In this document: positions 45,735-58,359 of the stretch, piece after piece
Numbering within the stretch: position 1 is the first letter of the stretch
How the letters are laid out: each line of letters opens with the position of its first letter
Source: Hemileia vastatrix
Lineage: Eukaryota > Basidiomycota > Pucciniomycetes > Pucciniales > Zaghouaniaceae
Length of the DNA: 64,000 nucleotides
Direction of reading: 5' to 3'
Assembly: GCA_030280995.1 (NCBI GenBank)
Contig: JASXTE010000011.1
Span: 6,331,501-6,395,500 of the forward strand
Made by a program: the position numbers and the translations under genes
Notes under the pieces: generated by a model
What the model saw: only the letters and a program-made list of their open reading frames with translations
Told to the model about the DNA's origin: nothing
The model's database searches: none

Positions 45735-45814
45735 TACCTCAATGTTTACTCAATTTTATATGAATTTGGGTTAAAGGTTGCAGACTTGCTAGAAAGTCTG
45801 CCCCCCATGTTGTG
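45735..45814. mobile_element. MITE-2 fragment (right end)
   Basis: ctcaatgtttactcaatttt and gggttaaaggttgcagacttgctagaaagtc then ccccccatgttgtg parallel the right end of the copy at 30671-30910. The left end was not found. The end segment gcagactt-gctaga-aagtctgc is itself palindromic. Confidence 0.6.
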
Positions 45815-46259
45815 TTGTGAAATTTCATATAAACTAAATATTTGGGTCAGCAGAGCATTAGTGGGTCAGAATAACTCACTGATTATGGAAAGGAGCCTTT
45901 ATAATAATTGTACTAGCTTTTATTTAATAAAAATGAGGTATTTACAGTAGTAAATGTACCCAATATAAATCCAAATTTTACTTGGTATTTGGCTATCAAT
46001 ATAACACCCTTTTAAATTATTATTTGGTAAAATCATGTTAAGCTAATTACTCACTATTTCAAAGTTTTTTTTAAACATATTATATAAATTTTAACCAATT
46101 TTTTAAAAAAAATATTATATTTTGTGTAAATAAATAAATATAAAAAAAGGGTTAGCTGAATTGCTTTTATTAGTATTAAAATAACTAATATTTTCTGTCT
46201 ACTGATTACCATACAAGTTTTCTATTTTGTAGGAATATTTAATATTTATTTCAGAAATT

Positions 46260-46499
46260 ATGAGTACTCAACAGGGAAATGTAAGTGATAAATCTGCTTT
46301 TCCTACCAGGTCTAAAGCTAAAAACAAAGTACCAGGACATAAAAATGGAAGGAAAATCCTACCCTTAACCAGAAAAGTTAAGAAATTAGGAATAGGAAGA
46401 CCTCCTAAGAAAATTAAATATAAAGAAGATATCACCTGCTCTTTAGGATCAACTGTCCCACTTGGCCAAAAAATTCCTGAAGCTGGAGGAATTTAAGTA
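46260..46499 (+). CDS. Small basic ORF with AT-hook-like motif (unknown)
   Basis: 78 codons beginning MSTQQGN. The peptide is lysine-rich, and GRPPKKIK resembles an AT-hook core. I do not recognise it. Two features recall gag exon 1/2 of the nearby elements: the ATG follows tttatttcag, as the gag ATG follows a 3'-splice-like site, and GTAAGT (46280-46285) occurs seven codons in. The stretch ILPLTRKVKKLG also faintly recalls IPLTQKIKNLSS of gag. It could be a remnant of a diverged gag, a short host exon, or chance. Confidence 0.35.
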
Positions 46500-47513
46500 T
46501 TCCATAATCAAAGTGGTAGAGATAGTAGAGAGTGATTTCAGGTTAGGACTCCCGCTGTAGTCTTCCAACATTGGCAGAGGCCTTTGTTGGTCTGTTTGAC
46601 ACTGTTTTGGTATGTCTTAATTGACATTGGTTGAATAAATAGGTGTTTTTCTGATTTCATTCAGTGAATATTGGGACTATGCGTATGTGGGTACTCTCAT
46701 TATATATCCCCGGTTTTTCTCTATATTTTATGTTTTATTGACATTTTTCATATTCTAAGCTTTAAAGGGTAATTTTCTGATTTTTAATTTCTAAAAGATA
46801 GATGTTTAATTTTGTTTTTTGTGTTTTACGGGATAACCTTATGTCTTAGGTTTAAGTGCTTAATACCATTAAGCAGAGCTAATTTGGCTCTATATTTTAT
46901 GTCACAATGTTTTCATAGCTTAATTTTGTGTTTTAAGGGTTTTAGTAGTTGTGGTGGATTTTTCTAAGTATTTTGGGCTTTATTGGAGATTTTTGGTGGT
47001 CATCTGGCTTCAGGGAGGTCTGACCGCTTCAAGGCGGGCCACCAGCCTGAGTTATAGAAGGCTAGGAAGGGCTTCTAAAGGGTTTTTATTCAATTTGGCT
47101 GCCAAAAGTGCCAAATTTGTTGCTATGCATGGATTTTTTAGATGGTGGTCTGTGTGTACATACTGAATTAGACAGTTTGGGGCAACTTTAATTATCATAC
47201 AATCATCTGGAGGTGATATCATTCTTCTCCCTCAGTTTTCACTGTTTTTGGCCACAATTGGCTGTGTTTTTTGCAAGGTTAGCTCTTCAGTTATCTCAAC
47301 TTAAGCAACTGGTTTCTCTGGTGTAGATTTGCAACCTGCATCATGTATTATTGCTGTTTTCTGTTCAACAAGTGCACATTGTTTTGTTTTTCTGGTGTGG
47401 ATCTTTCTGAATTTAAGTTTTCTGGTTCTTTGGTTCTCAGTGGTCTGCCATTGGCTACTGTCTTGACTTTTTAAACAGTCTAGAAGTGTGTTGGAAGTGG
47501 TATAGTAACAGTC
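46500..47513. other. Unassigned region upstream of element F
   Basis: It is less AT-rich than its surroundings at 46960-47170 (e.g. accgcttcaaggcgggccac) and contains a 71-codon plus ORF (46951-47166) without recognised motifs. On the minus strand 47301-47510 is an open frame (QWQTTENQRTRK...KPVA) that stays open across the F target site into 56910. It may be a real exon interrupted by F, but I cannot identify it. Confidence 0.4.
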
Positions 47514-48802
47514 TGTCAGCCAGGCTATCTCAGGAGCCCAGTAATTTATATAATAAATTACTGAAATCATGTAAGGGAATAACATTAAGTGGTTACAATA
47601 AATTATTTTATTAAATAATAAAATTATAAATGTTTTATTAATAAATAAAATAATTACTATATTTAATTTTATTATTAAATTAGTTTTATTACATAAACAA
47701 ATATTATATTCTATAAAGACATGGCACACTTGTATGTATTTAATATTTCTAAAAAATTAATTAAATTAAGTATGATATTATAAGCTTAATTATATTTAAT
47801 GTATGATTTAATTAAAAATAAATTAATAAAAGTTAATTTAAAAAAATTAATATAATTTAGAAATTAATTCCAACTCATAATATAATATTATTTAAAAATA
47901 TTGTGCGCTTTTTTTGACCCTTAACTGTGTCAGTAAATTTACTAAATAATTTAAAACCCATATTTATTATATTAATATTAAATTATCACTTTGAATAAGT
48001 TACAATTAAATTAAGTATTTGCTTAAATTAAATTAATTACTGAAAGTAGTTAAAACAATTAATTAATTTCTCTTTACAACTGAATTAAATTGATTACATA
48101 AATTTTGGCATGAAAATAATTCTATTTCTTTTAATTGAAACCTTTACATCTTATTATAATACTTGTTTATGATATTTTTTCTCATAGATCTCATGGTCTC
48201 ATACTAATTTAGTTATTCATTATATTAATTACTAGTTTGGAGCTTTAAGATGGGAAAGTTGTTTACTTATTTACAGGTTTAACTTGTTGTTGTTTAATTT
48301 TTTCCCCTCATGGTTTATGTTTTAATTAAATTCCTTTGATCTTTTGTTTTACATTACTATTAATTTTGTACGTACATTTGAAGCGCCTCAGAAGTTTCCT
48401 TTCCTATAAAGGGGGCTTGTAATTCCTCTTTGTGGATCATCACTTACAATACAGACAATTAAATACTTGCAATACTTTATTATTATTTCTATTAGTATTA
48501 CAATTTTAATCTAAATATCCAATAAATAATCTAAGGTTGCTTTATATTTATTAGTAATACAAGTTGTTAGCTGCTCAGAGAAGTTTCTACTTACTTAAAT
48601 AATTATTTACAAAAAACCAGAACCTCACTGTTGTGTCATTCTTTAAAATTTGTCATTGCATCTCTCTTAGTTTGATTTAATTATTTAATTATTTTTATTA
48701 GTTACATTTTCACTCTATTTAATTACTCTCTCTTTATTATTTCCTTCTCCTACATTCCATTATTCTCTTCTTGTTCACCTTCTTCTAGAAAACCTGCCAA
48801 CA
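47514..48802 (+). repeat. 5' LTR of element F (type B)
   Basis: It begins TGTCAGCCAGGCTATCTC and ends ctagaaaacctgccaaca. A promoter block (gcgcctcagaagtttcc, tataaag near 48405) precedes a pyrimidine-rich U5. The match to 55645-56909 runs end to end. Confidence 0.92.
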
Positions 48803-49486
48803 GTTGAGGACCTTTCCAAATGACCACGACCTTTTTTGACAAACTATATAACACATGGACCACCTAGTGGGAAACAGATAATTTTTGCTGCAACTGTGTT
48901 TAGAACTTGGGTTTGATCTTTTTGGTTTATAGTATATTAAATTAAATATACTATAAAGTGATTTCTTGATCAATACAGTAAGTAAACCTTTGCACCTCTC
49001 AAATATATTATTAAATTTTTATTGCAATAACAGTGTTTTTGGCTTAATTGCTGAATCACTGAGTGTAAGTGATCATTATTTTTTTTAACTTTTCCTAGTT
49101 GACCATAAAAGACTTATACTCTTAGTTCTAAAAGATCATTAGAATTTTTAATAAACTATTATTAATTTTTATTGAATTTTTTTTTGATTTATTGGTTTAC
49201 CATAATAGTACTCATCGCTTAGTCCCAATATTACCAATATATTTTTTGTATTAATCATTTTTTGGTTGACTTATTAAACCTTTGGGTTGGTCCCTGAATA
49301 ATTATTGTTATTTTATTACTAATATCATTTTTAATTAAATATTTTTTGTATTACATTTTTATTGTTAATTGATATATTTTTTGAATAAAATTCAAAAAAT
49401 TTCTTTAAGAAATAATATAATTATTTTTTGATTGATAATATAAATTTAAATCATTAAATACCATTTGATTTTTTATTCACAGTTTC
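48803..49486 (+). other. Element F primer-site region and leader
   Basis: gttgaggacctttccaaatg directly follows the LTR. The leader contains gttgaccataaaag-cttagttc and accataatagtactcatcgc motifs related to the C-type array. It ends ttattcacag seven bases before the gag ATG, a possible 3' splice site. Confidence 0.6.
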
Positions 49487-52095
49487 ATGTCCAGTAGTTT
49501 GGCAAAAAGCAAGGATAATCTTCATGTAGATGAACTTGATGTGAATGTTGATAATGAATCTGTAAGTTTTTCAAAATTAACTTATAAGAATTCTTCAGCT
49601 AATAAAAAATATTCATATTCCTCAGGACATAGAAGTGTCAGGAGAAGTGGCAAACCACCCTCACCAAACTACTCTGAAAGAAGTAAAGCCTCATATAAAA
49701 TAGGAAAATCCTCTAAAGGGTATAAAAATAAGAAAGATCCCTCTGACGCAAAAAATTAAAAATCTTTCCAGCCATATAAAAGAACTGAAGGCAGAAAGCA
49801 TGAAGTACAAGGCAAGAGAAGACACACTCTGGAAACAGATGCAGAATCTCTTAAATCACAAGCAGGTTCAACCTCCTCCTTTTCCAGCTTCTCAGCCTCA
49901 GCCTCAGCCCCATCAGGCACCCAGCTCTTTCACTCAAAGTCAGAACACTCTAAAAGTGGAACAGTGGAAATGGGACTAACTGATGAGCCATTACCAACAG
50001 AATGTTCAGAAGCCAGCTTCTCAACAACCTGGCCCATCCAGGACACAAACCTATCATCAATCTCCTCAGGCCCATCCTTATCAGGGAGGTAGAAGAAAGA
50101 AGGCACAGGGAAAATTTCCTCCTTTGCCATTGTAAGTAATTTATTTGATAAACATGTTGGTATGTATAATAGAAAATCTTCTCCCACAGGTAATATTGTG
50201 GATAATGGGTAAAGAACAGTTAAACCCATAAAGATACAACTTCCTTTAATGAGTAGCCCTAATGATGTAATTAGTAAATTATCATTTGATGAGCCTTTAC
50301 ATTAAACTTCTACTTATTTAATTAATCCTTCTGTTGCAATTAAAAATTATTTTGTTTCCCCAGAAGTCTATACCTTGCTTGAGAAAACTTCTGAGGATAT
50401 ATTGAAAGATACACTTGATTTTAATGTTGTAAAAGACAAAAATTTGAGAGATTTATTAGTACATGAGAGTGATAGATTAAATAATTTGCACTTACATTTT
50501 AAAGTAAGCTCTTCTGTGCATTATACAGCCTATTTTAAAATCAAATAAACTTTGAATATTTTTCATAGCCAAAAAAAACAAATAAGAAGCGGTCATAGAG
50601 CTATCTCAGATAAAAATATTCATCTGCATAGAACTTTGAGTGAGTTAAAGCCCCTTATTGAATAGAATTATTCATTGAAAGGTGAAATTAAGTCTCTAAA
50701 CAATGAGTTGAAAAAGCTGAAAAATGATTTCCAAGCTCTGAGTACCAAATACACAGTTTCTGAGGACAGAAATGTTTTATCCCTTGCAAAAATAAATGCC
50801 CAGATGTCTGAAATTCTAAGGATACAAAATTCTTTGTCTGACCTACAGGAAAATTTCTCAGCCTTTGCTGTCAACCATTATGGTGTACATGAATATGCTG
50901 CTCATAAGTTGGATAAAAATAAAGGAAAGGGGCCTGAAAAAATCAGCTCTTTTCTTCCCCATATTTCAACCACTAAGCAAACTAAAAATCTTTTGCTGCT
51001 AGCAAAAATCTTTTAGCGGTCATGAAAAAGGTGTTTCTGTATATAATGAAATTACTGAACACCTGACTATACTTCAAGAATTATTAATGTTAAATAATTC
51101 AAATCAAAAGATGGACCATACCAGTAGCCAGAAAAATTGGCCCAAACTGGATCAATATCCCACTTTTTATGGCGACTCTTCATCTGACTGGCAACACTTT
51201 GTTCAGAGAATTGATAATCTGAAAAACTCTTATAAATTACCAGATGAAGAAATTGCCTCTAAATTAATTTCTTTCTTTTCCAATGTAGCTTTAATGTTGT
51301 ATGAATTTTTCTTACTGGAAAATCAACATTATACTTGGAAAGAATGGAAAAAATTGATGGAAAATAAATTTGGTGGTTCCAAATTTAGGCTTGCCCAGCA
51401 GAGATTATATGAGAATGCTAAATATGTGTCTTCCTCCTCTGAAAAACTTATTGTTTTCCTCATGAAAATTACAAAAAGTTTTAGAGACATGGATCCTAAA
51501 ATGGATTATGATGTTTGGAAATATTAAATTCTCTAAAAATTACCAAATTCTCTGAGAGACTTGATTGTGGCAAGGACTGAGAATGTGAGAGAGAATTATT
51601 CCTTTATTAATATCTGTAATGAAGTCCTATTAAATCATAGATATGAGCCAAGGAATTATACTGTTAAATCTTATCATGACCAACAAAAGCTTTCCACAAA
51701 ACTACCAGACAAAACTGGAAAACATTCTGCCCCTGTTGCACCAAAGAACGATGCAACTAACACTTGTTTTAAATTTAACAAACCTTGGAAGAAAAGACAT
51801 ATTTGTGACAAGAAAATTCATCTTGTTGAACATAATGAGGAATCTGAAAATACTCAAGCTGATCTTGATGATTCCTCAAGTGACTGTAATAGAAATATCT
51901 CTTATGACCATGATTCTTCTCAAGAATTTCTAGTTTTAGAAAAGGGTATCCGTTATTTAGATAATTGGTCTGATAATTGTAATGTTGACTTATCTTCTGT
52001 AGAAGACGCTGAATTGATTAGAGATTATACTGACAGCTCTTTTTTAGTATCACCTTTGAGAGCTCCAGTAATCATACATTTTAAAAATGTTTAGT
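49487..52095 (+). pseudogene. Element F gag (intron-containing, frameshifted)
   Basis: Exon 1 is 49487-49561 (MSSSLAKSKDNLHVDEL). A 64-bp intron follows (49562-49625, GTAAGT...TCCTCAG, phase 0), with no in-frame stop in this copy. Exon 2 starts DIEVSGEVANHPHQ and includes SSHIKELKAES. A second GTAAGT lies at 50132. The middle coiled coil is 50340-51016. The capsid part is 51087-51527 (WPKLDQYPTFYGDSSSDWQ). In the zinc-knuckle region, CFKFNKPWKKRHIC (about 51764-51805) has lost one cysteine and is CX2F instead of CX2C. Stops or frameshifts lie near 49710, 50210, 50305, 50546, 50664, 51016 and 51527. Confidence 0.78.
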
Positions 52096-55000
52096 TTATT
52101 CTTGACAATGGTGCTGGAGGGAGTGTAGTTTCTAAAAATGAACTATCTTCTCTGGATAAAGATTATCAAAAAAAATTATTACCTATAAAATCTGAAAAAT
52201 GGAAAGGTTATGGTTCTGTGTTATATCCCATTGGCAAATACAAAACCACTGTGTTCTTTAAATATAATGGTGGTTTTGTCAGAGCTATTTTTGAATTTTT
52301 TGTGATGAAAAATGACAATTTAAGAAATTGGCTTATCATGAGAAATGACATTTTAACCATATTTGGAGTTGATTTTGATCCTGCAAACAATTGTTTTACC
52401 TTGGGTTTGAATGCGAAAGAAAATTAAAAATTTCTTCTTCTAAGAAGCATTCTGTACCCTTGTTGAAATATTATCAATCTTTGTTCCAATGTAAAGGCAG
52501 ACAAACAGAGGAAATAGATGAATTATTGTCTGAGATTGAAACAGCTCCATTTGGTGATCAATTAACATTTGATAAGAAAGATTCAATAATAGCCCTAATT
52601 GCATTTTTCCCAATGGCTTTTGCTCATGGTTCTCATGTCTTAGGAAATTTTAATGATGAAATGAAAATTACTTTATCCTGTAATTTGAATGATATTCATC
52701 CTAGTCTTAAGAAAAAATCATATCCTGCTTCTACAACAAAGAGAAAGGATATTAAAGATAATATTTCCACCTTATTAAAAATGATTATCATTGAAAAGGT
52801 GGGTGTCACCCCAAAATATTGTGTAATCTCCCCAGTTTTGATTTCTTATGAAAAAGATAAAGCTTGATTATGTAGGGATTATAGAGCATTAAACACTTAT
52901 ACTGTTGATGATATTTACCCTTTACCCATAATAAATTCAATACATGCTACCTTTCAAGGACCAAAATTTATTAGTTGTCTGGATGGTAATAAAGATTAAC
53001 ATCAAATAACTGTTGAGAAAAATTCACAAAATTTCTTGCTTATTGCTACTCATGTGGGAATATATAAGTATTTTAGGATGCCATTTGGCCTTAAATATTC
53101 TCCTTCAGTTTTTCAGAAAGTAATGGATAAAAATTTCCATCAGGAAATAATTGAAGGATGGCTCATGGTGTATATTGATGACATTATAGTTTTTTCTAAA
53201 ACATTTGATGACCATGTGATTCACTTAAATAGAGTTTTTCAAAAGTTGGATGACATTAATATGACATTGTCCTTGAAAAAGTGTAAATTTGGTTACCAAT
53301 CCTTGAAAGTCCTTGGCCATGTTGTGTCAGGCGTAAAAATTTGAGTAGACCAGAATAAATTTTCTGCAATTCATAATATAAAAGCACCAACTACTGTAAG
53401 AGAAATCCAAAGTTTTTTGGGTATGTGTGGCTATTATAGACAATATATTAAAAATTATAAGGTCATAGCCTTACCTCTTACCAAACTGACCAGAAAAGAT
53501 GTTGTCTTTATCTGGAATAATGACTGTCAAAAAGCTTTTAAATCATTGAAAAGTTGTTTAATGAAAGCCCCTATCATGGCTCTTCCAGATTTCATCAAAC
53601 CTTTTGTCCTTTACACAGATGCTAGCTTTGTTGGACTGGGTTCTTCCCTTCACCAAAAACAAATCATTAATGATAAATCTTCAGAAGTTGTAATTTGTTA
53701 TATTTTAAGAACCTTGAGAAATAGTGAATTGAAATATGGTGCCACTCAATTAGAGTGTTTATCAGTTGTTTGGGCTCTTGAGAAGCTCTACTATTACTTA
53801 GATGACCAAATATTTGAATTGGTAACTGACTGTAGTGATTTCAAACCCATCTTGAACCTAAAGACACTAAATAGACATATTTTTAGGTGGCAACTTGCTT
53901 TTCAGGAGTACAGAGGAAGAATGACAATTATTCATAGAGCAGGTAATGTTCACTTCAATGTTGATATGCTTTCAAGGTTTCATTTGCCAAATAATGACTT
54001 CAATCCTGCCTATGTGCCTGAAAGTGATACTTTTCATGTACATGGTATATATATAGCTGATATAGAAGAAGAAATGTTACAATAAATACTATATTCATAT
54101 GAAAAATATTCTAATTTAAATAAGTTGGTTACAATCTTGAAAAATCTAAGAAATGCATCTATTCAAGCATTGATAAAGACTCTTACTCCAAAGTACCCGA
54201 GTGCTTTGAGTAAGGGAAAATTTTCCATTGAAGATAGTTATATTTATTAAAGGAGAAAACTGACCAATGTCATTTTTATTCCTCCTTCCATTAAAGAAAC
54301 CATCTTAAACCTTTTCATGATAACATATTAGCAAGACATTTTAATCTTGAGAAATCCATTATAAGAATTAAAAACACTGCTAGGTGGGCTAATATGTCTG
54401 AAGACACTAAATTATATGTTGAATCTTGTGATTCTTGTAAAAAATCTAAAAGACTGACAGGTAAAAGAGCAGTATTGTTACAACATATTGAAGCACCTGA
54501 TGCTCCTTGGAAAATCATTAACATGGATTTTTCCACTGGTCTTTCTGTAGCAGGTAAAGTTAACTATAACTCTTGTTGGGTAATAGTGGATAGTTTCACC
54601 AAAAGGTGCAAATTTATTCCCACCCACAAAGATATATCCACAAAAGAACCAGCCTTCTTATGGTGGACTTACATGTTTAATATTGTTAGATTTCCTAAAG
54701 CCATTATCTCTAATAGAGACCCAAAATTTACATCTGAATTTCAGACATCTTTGATGGATATTTGTGGCTGTGAGTTAATACTGTCTACAGCTCACCATCC
54801 TCAGACTGATGGTCTAGCTGAAAGAATGATTCAAACTCTAGAAGATATGATTAGAGGGTATTGTGCCTTTGGATTAGAATATAAAGACAATGAAAGATTT
54901 ACTCATGACTGGGTTATTCTATTACCAGGTCTTGAATTTTATTATAATTGCACTGTTCATTCTGTCACAGAGAAAAAGCCTTTTGAGCTTTGGTTAGGTT

Positions 55001-55610
55001 ATGTCCCAAATACTCCTGCTCAAATTCTCAATAATAAATTATACAAGTTGGAGCTACACCCTGGTGTAAAATCTTTAATGAAAATGCAATAGCTATTAAG
55101 AAAACATGCTCAAGGCTTTATTGATAAAGCATTTGAATATGAAAAGAAAAAATGGGATCAATCCCATAAAGAATACACATTGATCAAGGGTGATTAAGTT
55201 TTGATATCTACTTTCCATTTCAATTTAAAAGGCAATAAAAAATTAAAAAATCATTTTGTGGGATCATTTGTTTTAAAAGAATGATTGGAGATAATGCAGT
55301 AGAAGTTTTATTGTATTCTCCATATGATAGAAAACACCCTGTTCTCCTCATTTCCTTACTTAAACCTTATACTTCCAAAAGTGACTTATTTCCCAAAAGA
55401 AGGGGAGGACCTAAGAAAAACCCTCAGGAAGTCAAAGTAACTGCAGAAATTGATAAAATTCTCAATGATAGAAATATCACTTCTGAAAGAGGTATTGAAT
55501 ATTTATTGAGATATAAGAACAAGACATCTGAACATTATGCATGGATACGTGCAAAAGAAATTTCAAATCTTCCTACTCTGTTAAAAAAGTATAAAAGGAA
55601 AAAATCCTAG
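52096..55610 (+). pseudogene. Element F pol (protease to chromodomain), several breaks
   Basis: The protease motif reads DNGAGG at 52104-52121, with Asn in place of the usual Ser/Thr of DSG. RT 52680-53340 has the active site YIDD near 53172-53183. The region around DYRAL has a stop at 52865 and another near 52999. RNase H is near 53615-54000 (YTDASFVGLGSSL). The integrase zinc finger starts at about 54300 with CDSCKKSK. The core 54530-54850 has VIVDSF, SNRDPKF (Asp before Arg changed to Asn) and AERMIQ. The GPF region is near 55260 with a frameshift. The chromodomain-like end reaches 55610. Not functional. Confidence 0.87.
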
Positions 55611-55632
55611 CATTTTTTTTATTGTTTTTTTT

Positions 55633-55644
55633 AGAGTGAGGTAG
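55633..55644 (+). other. Polypurine tract of element F
   Basis: agagtgaggtag immediately precedes TGTCAG of the 3' LTR. It differs from element B (agagtgagggag) by one base. Confidence 0.82.
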
Positions 55645-56909
55645 TGTCAGCCAGGCTATCTCAGGAGCCCAGTAATTTATACAATAAATTACTGAAATCA
55701 TGTAAGGGAATAACATTATGTAGTTACAATAAATTATTTTATGAAATAATTAAATTATAAATATTTTATTAATAAACAAAATAATTACTATATTCAATTT
55801 TATTATTTAATAAGTTTTATTACATAAACAAATATTATATTCTATAAAAACATGGGACATTTCTATGTATTTAATATTTCTAAAAAATTAATTAAATTAG
55901 TTATGATATTATAAGCTTAATTATATTTAACTTATAATTTAATTAAAAATAAATTAATATAACTTAGATATTAAATCCAATTCATCATATAATATTATCC
56001 ATAAATATTGGGCGCTTTTTTGACCCTTAACTGTGTCAGTAGAATTACTAAATAACATAAAACACATATTTAATATATTAATATTAAATTCTCACTTTTA
56101 ATAAGGTACAATTAAATGAATTAGTTATTTCAATTAAATTAATTACTGAAAGTAATTAAAAAACTAATTTATTTCTCTTTATCACTGAATTAAATTGATT
56201 ACATAAATTTTGGTGTGAAAATAATTCTAGTTGTCTTAAGTAAAACTTTTACAACTTATTATAATACTTGTTTAGGATACTTTTTCTCACATTTCTAATG
56301 GTCACATACTTATTTAGTTATTCATTATATTAATTACTTGTTTGGGGCTTTAAGATGGGAAATTTATTACTTATTCACGGGTTTAATTTTTTGTTTCATT
56401 TTTTTTCCTCAAAGTGTATGTTTTAATTAAATTCCTTCAATCTTTTTTCTTCACATACTATTACTTTTGTATATTAATTGGAAGGACCTCAGAAGTATCC
56501 TTGCCTACAAAAGGATCTTGTAATTTCTCTTTGTTTATTATCACTTACATTACACAATTTTTTAAAAAACTTACAATACAATATTTTTTTATTCTTATTA
56601 GTATTATAATTCTAATTTAAATACTCAAATATAAAATTAAGGTTTCTCTAAGTTTATTAATAATAAATTGTGATTGATGCGCAGAGAAGAAATTTCTTAC
56701 TTAGAATTAGAGTCTTTTACCAATAATTTAAGAACTCACTGTTTTGTTACTTCTCTTAAACTGTCGTTGTACTAGTCTTATCTTGGTTTAATTATTTTAT
56801 TATTTTTATTACCTTTGTTACTCCCTTTAGTTTTTTCCCCTTCGTTATTCCTCCTTCTCAATTCACTTTTCTTCTTCTTCCTCTCCTTCTTCATGATGAC
56901 CAGCCAACA
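55645..56909 (+). repeat. 3' LTR of element F (type B)
   Basis: It begins TGTCAGCCAGGCTATCTC and ends tgaccagccaaca. It differs from the 5' LTR at numerous sites and small indels, so the insertion is not recent. Confidence 0.92.
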
Positions 56910-57085
56910 CAGTCTCTAATTTGATGTAGAAAATAAATTTCACCTGCTATTTCTCAAAGGGACAGGGGTTTTTCTCTCCAGTTTTACTCCAAATCCCTTG
57001 ATCAAGGCCTGTAGCAAGCACTATAGGATTGTCTAAATCACAAAATAATCAAATTCTAGAAGAACTAAAAGGAATACAGTAAAAC

Positions 57086-58359
57086 TGTCAGCCAGGCTAT
57101 ACCAAGAGTTGAGTAAATTTTATGATAAATTACTCAGACATAAAAGAGAGACAAAATGAATGTAAATAATATATAAAAATTAATATTATATTGAAAAATA
57201 AAATTATATAAAAATATAATTAAAATATATGTTATAATATATTTTTTATTATATAAGTTTTATTTACATTTAAATACACATAAAATGTGTTATCTTCTAT
57301 AAAAATTGGCACATTTTTAAGCATTTAATTTTTATAAATTAACAGTTAATTAATTACAAAACTAACTCTTAATATTTAACTTATAATGTAATTAATTAAT
57401 CAATTATATATATATTGTAAGTAATAAGATTCATATCTTACAACCAATAATTATTGGGCACTTTTTTGATCAAAAATTGTATCCTCAAAGAAGTTAAAAA
57501 TGTAAAAAAGTTTATTCAATAAAATATAAATGTTTTATTTTTAATACTTAGTTATTTCATTAAAATAATTACTTTTTTAACTTCAATAACTATTATACTA
57601 ATACAATTATTCTAACTTAATTTAATATGTTTTATAATACATTAACTAAGTTTATAAATTCTTCATGTCAAAGACAGTATAATTTTTATGTTTCACTAAA
57701 TCTAATTTTTTTAACAAAATTATTAATAATTTAGCCTGGTTTAAAAGTTACTATAGTTACATTTTTCTGTTTTATACTAAATAGGTATCTCACTTAATCT
57801 ATTACATTTTTTTAGGGTTTGAAGGGTGGAGAAACTGGGTTTTTTTTTCTGTTTTAGTAAATTTTTACATTACAACCTTATATTCTTTTTTGCACTTAAT
57901 TTTCATTTTTTTTATATTTTTTACTCTGTATATACATCTAGTGACGCCTAAGAGGGCCTCTTTTGCCTATATAAAGGATTTGGTTTCTCTACTTGTAGTC
58001 TTTATTACTTGCTTTAACATACAATTTTATAAATAACAATTTTTGTTACCTTTATACATTTTTTCCACCAATTTTATTACAGTGTTTTAAATAATACTAA
58101 AATTAATAAAGATATCTACATACAAATCTTTCTTTTAGAGCAGATCAATATTAAATATTGTTTTTTTATAAGAATAGAGATAAAAATTACTTAATTTATT
58201 AAATAAAAATAACCCTTACATCCAATTGGTATTTATAAACTCTTATTTTCCTTCACAATCATTGTTGTTTCCCTTTTATATGTTTCCACTTTCTTTTTCC
58301 CTTCTTCTTCTTTTATTTTCTTTATACTTTTTTTCTCTCTTCTAGAAAACTGACTGACA
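57086..58359 (+). repeat. 5' LTR of element G (type B)
   Basis: It starts TGTCAGCCAGGCTATACC and ends aaaactgactgaca. TATA block: gacgcctaagagggcctc, tatataaag near 57968. Followed directly by attgggggcctttcccaatg. Confidence 0.88.

Larger units (their letters stand above)
47514..56909 (+). mobile_element. Element F: full-length type B chromovirus, target duplication CAGTC
   Basis: LTRs 47514-48802 (1289 bp) and 55645-56909 (1265 bp) flank all expected parts. Both outer flanks are CAGTC (47509-47513 and 56910-56914), a perfect 5-bp target duplication. Gag, protease, RT and integrase carry stops and frameshifts. Total length is about 9.4 kb, like B. Confidence 0.95.
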
